Source of the DNA: Actinomadura pelletieri DSM 43383
GTDB taxonomy: Bacteria > Actinomycetota > Actinomycetes > Streptosporangiales > Streptosporangiaceae
Direction: 5' to 3'
Assembly (NCBI RefSeq): GCF_003634705.1
Contig: NZ_RBWU01000008.1
Location: forward strand, 434,001-498,000
DNA length: 64,000 bases
Shown here: in pieces, positions 1 to 7,257 of the stretch
How the letters are laid out: each line of letters opens with the position of its first letter
How positions within the stretch are numbered: position 1 is the stretch's first letter
Program-made: the position numbers and the translations under genes
The notes under the pieces: model-generated
Database searches by the model: none
What the model saw: only the letters and a program-made list of their open reading frames with translations
What the model was told of the DNA's origin: nothing

Positions 1-2273
1 CGCAGGATCGTGTCCGGGTCGAGGACGACGGGCCCCGGGGAACGGCACACGGCGGCGAGCAGTTCGCGTCCCTCGTCCGGCCGGTCGGCATGGACCAGCG
101 CCAGTCCGTAGGCGTACTGGGCCTGCCTGCCCCACCACTCACGGATCTCGCCCGACGTCTGGACCGCCGCCCTGCCGCCGGCGAGGGCGGCCGTGACATC
201 ACCGCTCCACAGGTCGACGAGGCACTGTTCGGTGTAGACGAAGACCCGTTGCTGGGGGGAGGCGAGCAGCCGGGCGGACTCGGCGGCGGCCGCCACGGTT
301 CGCGCCGCGTCGACGAGCCGGCCGAGCCTCAGGTAGGACCGTGCCTTGCCGGCGAGGGCGACGGGGATGACGTACTGCCGCCCGGTGGCCTGGGCCACGT
401 CCATCAGCCGGTCGAAATGCCGCACCGCGCCGGCGTGCAGGCCCATCAGGCATTCGGTCCAACCGAGCCAGGTGAGGGCGTCCAGGCAGTCGACGATGTC
501 GTCGTCCGGGGCGGCGGCGAGGATCTCGTCCGCGGCCCGGACGCCGGCGAGGGCCTCGTCGACGGCGCCCCGCACGTAGTCGGCCATGGACCGGAGCGCG
601 TGCAACGACAGGCCCAGGCTCGGGTGCCAGCCGTTCTCGGGTTCGGGGACCAGGGCCAGCTCGTCCAGGGCCGCCCGGCGGTCCAGCTTCAGGAACATGT
701 CGCTGATCAGCCGCACCCGCAGCCGGGTCGCCGCCTCGGACCGCTGGTCGGGAATGGCCGCCAGCTCGTTCAGCAGGAGGGCATGGCTCTGGTCGAACCT
801 GCCCAGCAGCCGCTGGGTGATGGCGGAGAGCCGGACGGCGACGGAACGGCGGGCGTGGTCGCCGGCCGGTAACAGGCGGAGGACCTCGGTGGCGGTCTCC
901 CTGCCCTCCTCCAGACGGCCGCTGACACACTGGAGCTCGGCGAGTTCGATCATCAGCGTCAACCGCTCCGGCGCCTCGTGCGGCATGAGACGCAGCGCGG
1001 ACGCGAACCACACGGCCGCGGTGTGCGGGGCCTGCAGGGACACGGATCGGGCGGCGGTGATGAGGGTCTCGACGGCGGCGCGGTCGCCGTGGGACGCCGA
1101 ACGCTCCACATGATGGGCGAGCTGGGCGGCGGGGACGCCGAGACCGGCGAGATGGGCGGCGACACGGGCATGCGCGGCCGGTCGCCGGGCCGGCGGGGTG
1201 GAGTCGTAGATGACGTGGCGGATCAGCGGATGCCGGAACCGGAACCGGACGCCCCCGGCCGCCGGGCGGACGACGTCGCGGGCGGCGAGCCGGTCGAGCG
1301 CGGTGAGCGTGTCGGGCACGGTGGTCCCGGCCGCGGCGGCGACGAGGGCCGGGTCGAACTCGTCGGCGGCGATCGCGGCCGCCTGCGCGACCAGCGTCAA
1401 CGATTCCGACAGCCCGTTCAGCTCCGCCCGGATCGTGGTCTTGACGTCGTGGGGCGGCGCGTCATGGTCGCCCGTCGACGCCATCCGGGCCAGCGCGTCG
1501 AGATAGAACGGGTTGCCGCCGCTGGCCTCGTACAGGGCCTCCCGCCGCGCGCGGGAGACGTCCGGGCCCAGGAACTCGGCCGCCTCGTCGAGGGTGAGCG
1601 GCGCGACGGTGAGGCTCGGCCCGTGCTCGGCCGCGGTGCGGAGCAGGGCCGTCAGGGCGGGCCCGACCTGTGCCGGACGGCAGGACACGGCGATGAGCAC
1701 CCCCGCGCGCGGCGGGTGCCGGACGAGATGGTTCACCAGCTCCACGGACGAGTCGTCGGCCCAGTGCAGGTCGTCGAGGACGAGGACGAGGCCGTTCGGG
1801 ACGGCCAGCCGCTCGATGAGATCGCGGACGGCGCCGTAGAGCCGGTAGCGCACCAGCCCGGCCGGTCTGTCGTGCCCCGCGTCCCGGTCGTCGTGATCGC
1901 CGGTGTGGGAGGCCGACAACGCCGGGAAGACCATCGCCAACTGCCGGAGGGCGGTGGGACCCAGATCCGGGACCAGCCCCGGAAGGCCCTCTGCCACGGC
2001 GTCGTCCAGCGCGTCGACGAACGCCCCGAACGGCAGCTCCTGCTCGAACTCGGAGGCGCTCCCGGAGAACACCGGCAGCCCGCGGTCGTGGGCCGAAGCG
2101 GCGAGTTCCCCCAGCAACCTCGTTTTGCCCGCCCCCGGTTCTCCGACCAGGCTCAGAAAATGGAACGCGCCATTCGCGGAGTCGTCCAGTACTTTGCCCA
2201 TGGTGCGGAGGGCATGCCCGCATCCCACCAGGGGACGTCGTGGATACGCCGTTTCCCGACCCGAATCACCCAT
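1..2273 (-). CDS. LAL-type AAA ATPase transcriptional regulator, 3' part cut off by window edge
   Basis: The reading frame begins at the ATG at 2273 and stays open to base 1, so about 757 residues are visible and the C-terminus, where a LuxR-type helix-turn-helix would lie, is outside the window. A Walker A motif GEPGAGKT has its Lys near residue 50, and a Walker B stretch LVLVLDDLHWADD follows. Downstream comes the typical LAL series: 'SGGNPFYLDAL' sensor region, then long alpha-helical TPR-like repeats. Such proteins are large ATP-dependent activators, often of secondary metabolism or carbon use. A promoter with a LexA-like palindrome lies upstream at 2342-2381. The DNA-binding domain cannot be confirmed here. 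Confidence 0.88.
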   Translation of the reverse strand, partial: MGDSGRETAYPRRPLVGCGHALRTMGKVLDDSANGAFHFLSLVGEPGAGKTRLLGELAASAHDRGLPVFSGSASEFEQELPFGAFVDALDDAVAEGLPGLVPDLGPTALRQLAMVFPALSASHTGDHDDRDAGHDRPAGLVRYRLYGAVRDLIERLAVPNGLVLVLDDLHWADDSSVELVNHLVRHPPRAGVLIAVSCRPAQVGPALTALLRTAAEHGPSLTVAPLTLDEAAEFLGPDVSRARREALYEASGGNPFYLDALARMASTGDHDAPPHDVKTTIRAELNGLSESLTLVAQAAAIAADEFDPALVAAAAGTTVPDTLTALDRLAARDVVRPAAGGVRFRFRHPLIRHVIYDSTPPARRPAAHARVAAHLAGLGVPAAQLAHHVERSASHGDRAAVETLITAARSVSLQAPHTAAVWFASALRLMPHEAPERLTLMIELAELQCVSGRLEEGRETATEVLRLLPAGDHARRSVAVRLSAITQRLLGRFDQSHALLLNELAAIPDQRSEAATRLRVRLISDMFLKLDRRAALDELALVPEPENGWHPSLGLSLHALRSMADYVRGAVDEALAGVRAADEILAAAPDDDIVDCLDALTWLGWTECLMGLHAGAVRHFDRLMDVAQATGRQYVIPVALAGKARSYLRLGRLVDAARTVAAAAESARLLASPQQRVFVYTEQCLVDLWSGDVTAALAGGRAAVQTSGEIREWWGRQAQYAYGLALVHADRPDEGRELLAAVCRSPGPVVLDPDTIL

Positions 2274-2603
2274 GCTTGCGCCCCGCTTCCTGAGAGGTCG
2301 GCTCACCTTGGTCCGATAACGCGCGGGGTCGTGCGCCGCCCATATTACGCCGCCCCCTTCTCGTGTCGAACATGTTTTCGACGATGCCTTGTGCGCTGCC
2401 ACGCGACGGGCATGAGACGTCGCGACGACCGCACAAGGGGCGCCCCATCGGCGCGTCTCCACCCTGGGGTGGACTCGCCCGCCGACCTGGGATCGACCCG
2501 CCTTCCGTTCCGCCGGAGGAAGTCGGGGCCACCGATGAATGGTGCACTTGACCACGGCGAACGAACAACCGAGTGACCGGGCTCGTACGGAGAGAAGGCG
2601 ACC
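2274..2603. other. Intergenic region between divergent genes
   Basis: About 330 bases separate the LAL regulator from the ABC ATPase remnant. Apart from the promoter and LexA-like element at 2342-2381 I see no gene. Open frames crossing it have no ribosome binding site and no recognisable protein features. A purine-rich ribosome binding site (GGAGAGAAGG) lies at the right end, just before the remnant's TTG at 2604. Confidence 0.5.
2342..2381 (-). promoter_or_regulatory. Promoter of the LAL regulator overlapped by a LexA-like (SOS) box
   Basis: On the minus strand a -35 TTCGAC (2370-2365) and a -10 TAATAT (2347-2342) are separated by exactly 17 bases, about 70 bases ahead of the ATG at 2273. 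The -35 sits inside the 16-base element 2366-2381, TCGAAC-ATGT-TTTCGA. The actinobacterial LexA consensus is TCGAAC-N4-GTTCGA, so this differs at one position. A repressor bound here would block the polymerase. Assignment to LexA is inferred from sequence only. Confidence 0.5.
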
Positions 2604-2832
2604 TTGATTGTCGTTGACGGTTTGACAAGAAGTTTCATAAGACGGCGGTGGACCGGCTTTCCTCGGGGCCACCGCCGAGCGCGTCGGTGAGATCGCCGCC
2701 GGGTGCGGTGAGGTGCTGCGAGAACTGCGCACCGACCACGGATCACTGGACGAGGCGTTCATGCGGACGACCCATGACGCCGTGGAGTACCGGGCGGCGG
2801 ACGCCGTCCCGGCGGGCGTGGAGGAACGATGA
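2604..2832 (+). pseudogene. Collapsed ABC transporter ATP-binding gene: N-terminal start joined to a C-terminal tail
   Basis: After a ribosome binding site, TTG at 2604 begins LIVVDGLTRSF, which matches the first residues of BcrA/DrrA-type ABC ATPases. From about 2653, in another frame, the sequence reads LGATAERVGEIAA, then VLRELRTDHGSLDEAFM and THDAVEYRA, the characteristic C-terminal end of the same family. It ends at the TGA at 2830-2832. Walker A, Q-loop, signature and Walker B, roughly 230 codons, are missing, and the two pieces are out of frame. This fits an internal deletion. The stop overlaps the start of the permease (ATGA), the usual ATPase-permease arrangement. The product cannot hydrolyse ATP. 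Confidence 0.7.
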
Positions 2833-3587
2833 GCGGAGCGCGAGGCACGGCGTTGAGGGGCGCGATCGCCGCGGAACGGATCCGCCTGGTGGCCGGCAGG
2901 TCGACCTGGTGGTGTCTCGCCATGTCCGGGGCGTTCGCCCTCGGGGTGGCGGCGCTGGCGGTCCGGTTCCCGGCCGAGGAGGGGGAGGCCACGACCGTCG
3001 TCGACGTCGTCTCAGGGGTGACGTTCGGTCAGCTGGTCCTGCTGGTGCTGGGAGTGCTGTCGATGACGTCCGAGCACGGATTCGGCACCGTCCGGCCGGC
3101 CTTCCAGGCGATTCCGAGCCGCTGGCAGGTGGTCGCCGCCAAGGCCGCGGTTCTGGGTGTCGCGGGCGGGGTGGTCGGGTCCGTGTTCGGGTTCGCCGCC
3201 TACGGGCTGGCCGTGGCGCTGGCGCCGTCCGGGCTCGATCTGAGCCTGGACGCCGCCGCGGAGTGGCGGCAGGTGGCGGCCGTCGGTCTGGTCTACGCGA
3301 TCACGGCGGTGATCGGCGTCGCCGTCGGCGCGGTCGTCCGCAGCGGCGCGGTCGCCGTCGGCGGGGCGCTGATCTGGGTGTTGCTGGGAGAGAGCGTGGT
3401 CGGCTTGATCCCCCGGGTCGGGGATTCCGTGGGGCCATGGATGCCGTTCAACGTGTTGCTGACCCTCATCGACGCCGCGGGCATCGACACGCCGATGGGC
3501 GTCGTCGGCGGTGCGGTGTACTGCGTCGCCGTCGCGGCCGTGCTCCTGACCCTCGCCATGACCCTCGTGCGCCGCAGGGCACTGTGA
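2829..3587 (+). CDS. ABC-2 type transporter permease
   Basis: This 252-residue protein has about six hydrophobic segments. A short cytoplasmic start is followed by helices near residues 27-45, 60-78, 105-125, 150-170, 175-190 and 220-245. That is the pattern of ABC-2 exporter permeases partnered with DrrA/BcrA-like ATPases. The ATG overlaps the stop of the ATPase remnant, showing the two were once translationally coupled. With the ATPase collapsed, the permease is orphaned here unless an ATPase encoded elsewhere serves it. The frame shows no damage. Substrate is unknown. Confidence 0.8.
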   Translation: MSGARGTALRGAIAAERIRLVAGRSTWWCLAMSGAFALGVAALAVRFPAEEGEATTVVDVVSGVTFGQLVLLVLGVLSMTSEHGFGTVRPAFQAIPSRWQVVAAKAAVLGVAGGVVGSVFGFAAYGLAVALAPSGLDLSLDAAAEWRQVAAVGLVYAITAVIGVAVGAVVRSGAVAVGGALIWVLLGESVVGLIPRVGDSVGPWMPFNVLLTLIDAAGIDTPMGVVGGAVYCVAVAAVLLTLAMTLVRRRAL

Positions 3588-3651
3588 CCGCGGCCGATGA
3601 GCAAAGGCGTCTCGCCCGCCTTGCGGTGACCCACTGGGAGTGACGCGTCTT

Positions 3652-3672
3652 CGGCCGATATGACATCGGCCG
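3652..3672 (+). terminator. Hairpin after the permease gene
   Basis: CGGCCGAT at 3652-3659 and ATCGGCCG at 3665-3672 form a perfect 8-base inverted repeat with a 5-base loop, 65 bases after the permease stop and 50 bases before the next promoter. There is no T-tract, as is common in high-GC actinomycetes. An operator for the downstream two-component genes is the alternative. Confidence 0.45.
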
Positions 3673-3722
3673 CCCGGCCGGTGGAACGGCGAAAAGCGCG
3701 GTGGGAGTGCGAGTCCCTGGCT

Positions 3723-3753
3723 TTGACAGCACCGAGTTGATCAGGAATAGAGT
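3723..3753 (+). promoter_or_regulatory. Near-consensus housekeeping promoter giving a leaderless mRNA
   Basis: TTGACA at 3723-3728 and TAGAGT at 3748-3753 are separated by 19 bases. TAGAGT matches the actinomycete principal-sigma -10 consensus (TAGRRT). Initiation six to seven bases after the -10 would fall on or next to the GTG at 3760 that opens the histidine kinase gene. No Shine-Dalgarno sequence precedes that GTG, which agrees with leaderless translation. Confidence 0.6.
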
Positions 3754-3759
3754 CACAAA

Positions 3760-5766
3760 GTGCCCTCGTTCGGCGAGTTGACACGACGTCGCCCCCGTGT
3801 AAAAGACGTCGTGCTTCCCCTGCTCCTACTGGCGGCCCAACTCGTCACGGGTCCGAGCCTGGCGGCGATGCTCGAGGAGCCCCTCAGCGCGCGGGAACGG
3901 ACGCTCGGGCTGGTCGCCGGTGCGGTCGTGGCGGCGGCGCTGTGCCTGCGCAGGGAGCGCCCGGCGACGGTTCTGGCCGTCGCGGTGGTGATCGGCGCGG
4001 CAGCCGAAATGTCGTTGTCCTCGTTCTCGGCCGCCCCCGTGCTGATTGTGGCCGATCTGGTGGCGCTGTACTCGTTGGCCGTGCACCGGTCGGCCAGGAC
4101 CGCCGTCACCGGCGGCTCGTTCGCCGTCGCCGCCGGATGCTTCACCACCGCACTGACGGGCCCGCCGCCAGAGGAGGTGGTGTCCACCATCGTGCTGTTC
4201 ACGGCCTGCTACGTGGTCGTCATCGCCTTCGGCCAGTTGCGCCGCCAGCGGGTCGAGGTGCGGCGCGCGCTCGCGGCGCGGCTGGACGAGGCCGAGCGGG
4301 AACGGGTGCTGCTGGCCGCCGCCGAGCGGGAACGGCTGGCCCGCGATCTGCACGATGTCGCCGGGCACCATCTCAGCGCCGTCACCGTGCATTCGACCGC
4401 GGCCCTGAGCCTGGCGGACCGGCGACCCGAGATGGTCAGGGAGGCTCTGGCGGTCGCCGTCGGGGCGGGCCGGGAGGTTCTGTCGGCGCTGAACCGGATG
4501 GTCGGCGTCGTGGGCAGGCCCTCCGAGGAGCCCCCGGACGCGGATCTCCCCGAGCTCCTCTCCTCGCTGTGCGCGGGACTGGCACGCCTCGGCATCCCCG
4601 TGTCGGTGACCGTGTCCGGCGGCGCGCGTCCGCTGCCCGCCGAGACGGTCGCCGCCGCTTACGGCGTCGTCCAGGAGTCCCTGACGAACGCGATGCGGCA
4701 CGCGAGGGGAGCGCCCATCGGCGTCCGGGTCGAGTACGGCGCCGGCACCCTCGACGTGCGCGTGCGCAACGACAAGGGCGCGGCCTGGAACGACGGCGCG
4801 GAGTTGAGCGGTGGACGCGGCGTCGAGGGCATGCGGAACCGGGTGGCGGACGTCGGCGGCACGCTGGACGCCGGGCCGGTCGAGGACGGCTGGTCGGTCC
4901 ATGCCGCCTTCCCGGCGCCGACCCGGCGCCGTCGTGAGTTCGGCTGGTCCGAGTTGCTCGACGTCATGGCGTTCGGCCTGTGCGTCGGGCTGCCGCTGAT
5001 CGCGATCATTCCGCCCGACCAGGCCTTGAGCGTCACCCCGCTCAGTCTGGTCGCCCTGTTCGGGCTGCTGTCGGCGCACGCGGGCATGCTGTGGTGGCGG
5101 CGGAAGGCGCCGGAGGCGACCCTCGCGGGGGTGGTCGTTGTCGACGTCCTCTGGTGCGGGCTGACCCTGGCCGGTGTGATCGACCGGAACTGGCTGGTGG
5201 CGCTCGGGCTGGCATGGACGACCGAGATGATCGCGGTGTACTCGCTGACCGTCTACGGACCGTCCGCCGGCATGGGGTTCCTCGGAGCGACCGCGGTCGG
5301 GACGGCCGGTGGCCTGATCGCGGTGGCGGCCCTCGGCACCGATCCAACGGAACAACCGTTCACCCGCGTGGACGTCGTCGCCGGTGTCATGTTCTTCGGC
5401 ATCCCCGCCACGCTCGCGATGCTGCCGCTGTGGGCCTGGGGCGCGGCCGTCCGGGCGAGGCGGCGCCGGGGCCGCGAATGGGAGCGGTCGATGGTGGAGG
5501 CCGTGGCCGAGCGCACCGACCACATCGTGCGGGCCGAGCGGTACCAGGTCGCGGTCGGGTTGCGGGACGCGGTCCTCGACCATACGGTCCGGCTGACGCG
5601 CATCGGCGAGTCGGCTCTGCGGGACGGTTCCGCGCACGACCGACGGGACGCCCTCACCGTGGTGGTCGCCGAGGCGCGGGCCGCCCTGTCCGGGATGCGG
5701 GACCTGTTGGAAACGATGGAGGAGCCCATGAACGAGACGGCGGACGCGACCGGGGCCCGGACATGA
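3760..5766 (+). CDS. Sensor histidine kinase with a second, degenerate kinase module
   Basis: The 668-residue protein has two similar halves. The first has membrane helices (about residues 8-130), a HisKA_3 dimerisation domain with H-box ARDLHDVAGHHLS (phospho-acceptor His198), and a HATPase domain with N-box QESLTNAMRHA and G-box GGRGVEGM. The second half starts near residue 390 with five or six more membrane helices and then repeats the dimerisation helix as ERYQVAVGLRDAV, where Arg602 replaces the catalytic His. It ends without an ATPase domain. The gene overlaps its response regulator by ATGA. The first half should autophosphorylate; the second may be a sensory or dimerisation module. The GTG start fits the promoter at 3723-3753. 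Confidence 0.88.
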   Translation: MPSFGELTRRRPRVKDVVLPLLLLAAQLVTGPSLAAMLEEPLSARERTLGLVAGAVVAAALCLRRERPATVLAVAVVIGAAAEMSLSSFSAAPVLIVADLVALYSLAVHRSARTAVTGGSFAVAAGCFTTALTGPPPEEVVSTIVLFTACYVVVIAFGQLRRQRVEVRRALAARLDEAERERVLLAAAERERLARDLHDVAGHHLSAVTVHSTAALSLADRRPEMVREALAVAVGAGREVLSALNRMVGVVGRPSEEPPDADLPELLSSLCAGLARLGIPVSVTVSGGARPLPAETVAAAYGVVQESLTNAMRHARGAPIGVRVEYGAGTLDVRVRNDKGAAWNDGAELSGGRGVEGMRNRVADVGGTLDAGPVEDGWSVHAAFPAPTRRRREFGWSELLDVMAFGLCVGLPLIAIIPPDQALSVTPLSLVALFGLLSAHAGMLWWRRKAPEATLAGVVVVDVLWCGLTLAGVIDRNWLVALGLAWTTEMIAVYSLTVYGPSAGMGFLGATAVGTAGGLIAVAALGTDPTEQPFTRVDVVAGVMFFGIPATLAMLPLWAWGAAVRARRRRGREWERSMVEAVAERTDHIVRAERYQVAVGLRDAVLDHTVRLTRIGESALRDGSAHDRRDALTVVVAEARAALSGMRDLLETMEEPMNETADATGART

Positions 5767-6431
5767 CGATCCGCGTACTCGTGGCGGACGACCAGGCCGT
5801 GGTCCGGGTGGGATTCGCCGCGATCATCGATGAGGAGCCCGATCTGACGGTCGTCGGACAGGCGGGCGACGGGGCCGAGGTCCTCCGGACGGTCGCCGAC
5901 CTCCGTCCCGACGTCGTGCTCATGGACATCCGGATGCCCGGCATGGACGGCCTGGAGGCGACCCGCGAACTCGCCTCCGTGGCGCCCGACACCCGGGTGC
6001 TGGTGCTCACGACGTTCCGGCGCGACGAGTACGTGTTCGGGGCCCTGCGCGCCGGAGCGTCCGGCTTCCTCCTCAAGGACTGCGAACCGCGGGAACTGCT
6101 GGACGCCATCCGTGTCGTGGCCGGTGGGGAGGGGATGCTCGCCCCGACGGTGACCCGCCAGTTGATCGACGCGTTCGTCACGGGCTCGGTCGGCGCGCGA
6201 CCCCGTCCGGACGAACGCCTCGGGCTGCTCACCGACCGCGAGGTCGTCGTTCTGCGGCACGTCGCCAGGGGTCTCAACAACACCGAGATCGCCGCCGCGC
6301 TCGACATCGGCACCGCGACGGTGAAGACCCATGTCAACGCCATCTTCGGCAAGCTCGGCTTTCGTGACCGCGTCCAGGCCACGATCTTCGCCTACGACAT
6401 GGGCCTCACCAGCCCGCGCGGCGGCGGCTGA
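5763..6431 (+). CDS. NarL/LuxR-family two-component response regulator
   Basis: The 222-residue protein has a receiver domain (about residues 1-120) with the acidic pair ADD near residue 9, phospho-acceptor Asp55 in VVLMDIRMPGMDG, the conserved Thr (LTTF) and Lys (LLKD). It is followed by a LuxR-type helix-turn-helix with LTDREVVVLRHVARG and NNTEIAAALDIGTATVKTHVN. Its ATG overlaps the kinase stop, so the two are translationally coupled and surely form a pair. Targets are unknown. The preceding ABC permease, whose ATPase gene is lost, is a plausible former target because such systems often sit beside the exporters they control. Confidence 0.93.
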   Translation: MTIRVLVADDQAVVRVGFAAIIDEEPDLTVVGQAGDGAEVLRTVADLRPDVVLMDIRMPGMDGLEATRELASVAPDTRVLVLTTFRRDEYVFGALRAGASGFLLKDCEPRELLDAIRVVAGGEGMLAPTVTRQLIDAFVTGSVGARPRPDERLGLLTDREVVVLRHVARGLNNTEIAAALDIGTATVKTHVNAIFGKLGFRDRVQATIFAYDMGLTSPRGGG

Positions 6432-6448
6432 GCACCCGGAGGGCCGGA

Positions 6449-7159
6449 TCAGCGCAGCCCGGCGACGAGCTCGCGCAGCGCCGGGCTCGGCTCCACGCCC
6501 AGTTCACGGCGCACCGTGGCGTCGTAGTCGAGATAGGTGCGGTAGGCGGTCACCGTGTCGCCGCGCCGCAGATGCGCCTGAACGAGGGCGCGCGGCGGGC
6601 CCTCGGCCAACTCGTCCACCTGGGCTCCGAGGGTGGCCAGCAGGATGGCGTTCTCGGTGTCGCCGCTCTCCAGGGCCGCCGTGGCCAGCCTTTCGAGGGC
6701 GAGCAGGCGGAGCCGGTCCCAGCGACCTTGCTCGTTCAGGATCTCCTCGTCATGACCGTCGCGGAGCAACTCGGTGCTCAGCATCCGCACGATCAACGGG
6801 TCGATGTCGTGCAGGTCGCCCGGGTCGGTGTGGAGGATGTGCTGGGCCAGGCTCCTGGCCGCGTGGTAGTCGACGGTCACGTCCTCGGCCAGACGGAGCG
6901 AGTCCGCGCCGATGACGAGCAGGGAACGGGTTTCCGGCCGCATCCGCCAGAGCAGTTGGCGCAGGCGCTTGGCGGAGCTCACCGCGTCCAGGTCGGGCCA
7001 GAGCCGCGCCGCCATGACGTGCCGCGAGAGGCCGCCGTCCTCCAGGGCGAGATGGACGATCAGCCTGCCGACGGACTCTTCGGGGCCGACGTCCCGGTCC
7101 GCCAACCGGCAGACGAAATACGGAAGTAACTGGATCGTGTCCTCGTCGGATTCGTGCAT
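6449..7159 (-). CDS. BTAD-domain (SARP-like) regulatory protein
   Basis: The 236-residue protein has an N-terminal winged-helix-like part containing LSRHVMAARLWPD and SAKRLRQLLWRMR, as in SARP regulators. A bacterial transcriptional activator domain covers about residues 95-235 with the typical ends ALVQAHLRRGDTVTAYRTY and RELGVEPSPALREL. It lacks any NTPase domain, so it is a minimal SARP-type activator. AAGG six bases before the ATG at 7159 is the ribosome binding site. It lies tail-to-tail with the response regulator (17-base gap). An 8-13-8 inverted repeat upstream suggests binding by a regulator, perhaps itself. Confidence 0.8.
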   Translation of the reverse strand: MHESDEDTIQLLPYFVCRLADRDVGPEESVGRLIVHLALEDGGLSRHVMAARLWPDLDAVSSAKRLRQLLWRMRPETRSLLVIGADSLRLAEDVTVDYHAARSLAQHILHTDPGDLHDIDPLIVRMLSTELLRDGHDEEILNEQGRWDRLRLLALERLATAALESGDTENAILLATLGAQVDELAEGPPRALVQAHLRRGDTVTAYRTYLDYDATVRRELGVEPSPALRELVAGLR

Positions 7160-7194
7160 AAGCAGCCTTCCTGCGTCGAAGCCGGTCGCTCTCC

Positions 7195-7223
7195 ATGCAA
7201 CCCCACGATGAAATAGGTTGCAT
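7195..7223 (-). promoter_or_regulatory. Inverted repeat ahead of the BTAD regulator
   Basis: ATGCAACC (7195-7202) and GGTTGCAT (7216-7223) are a perfect 8-base inverted repeat with a 13-base spacer, about 35-65 bases upstream of the start codon at 7159. Placement and dyad symmetry fit an operator. It lies in the short gap between the BTAD gene and the stop of the NACHT gene, which could then share or restart transcription here. Confidence 0.45.
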
Positions 7224-7257
7224 ACGACAGTTCCTCGTGACGCTTAACGCGGGTCTG

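Noticed and set aside
978..2576. Plus-strand open frame of 532 codons opposite the LAL regulator
   Set aside because: Its translation is low-complexity Arg/Gly/Val and it lies antisense to a frame with Walker A/B motifs; it is a by-product of high GC content.
3826..5637. Minus-strand 603-codon frame opposite the histidine kinase
   Set aside because: Antisense to clear H-box and HATPase motifs; no start signal or recognisable protein.
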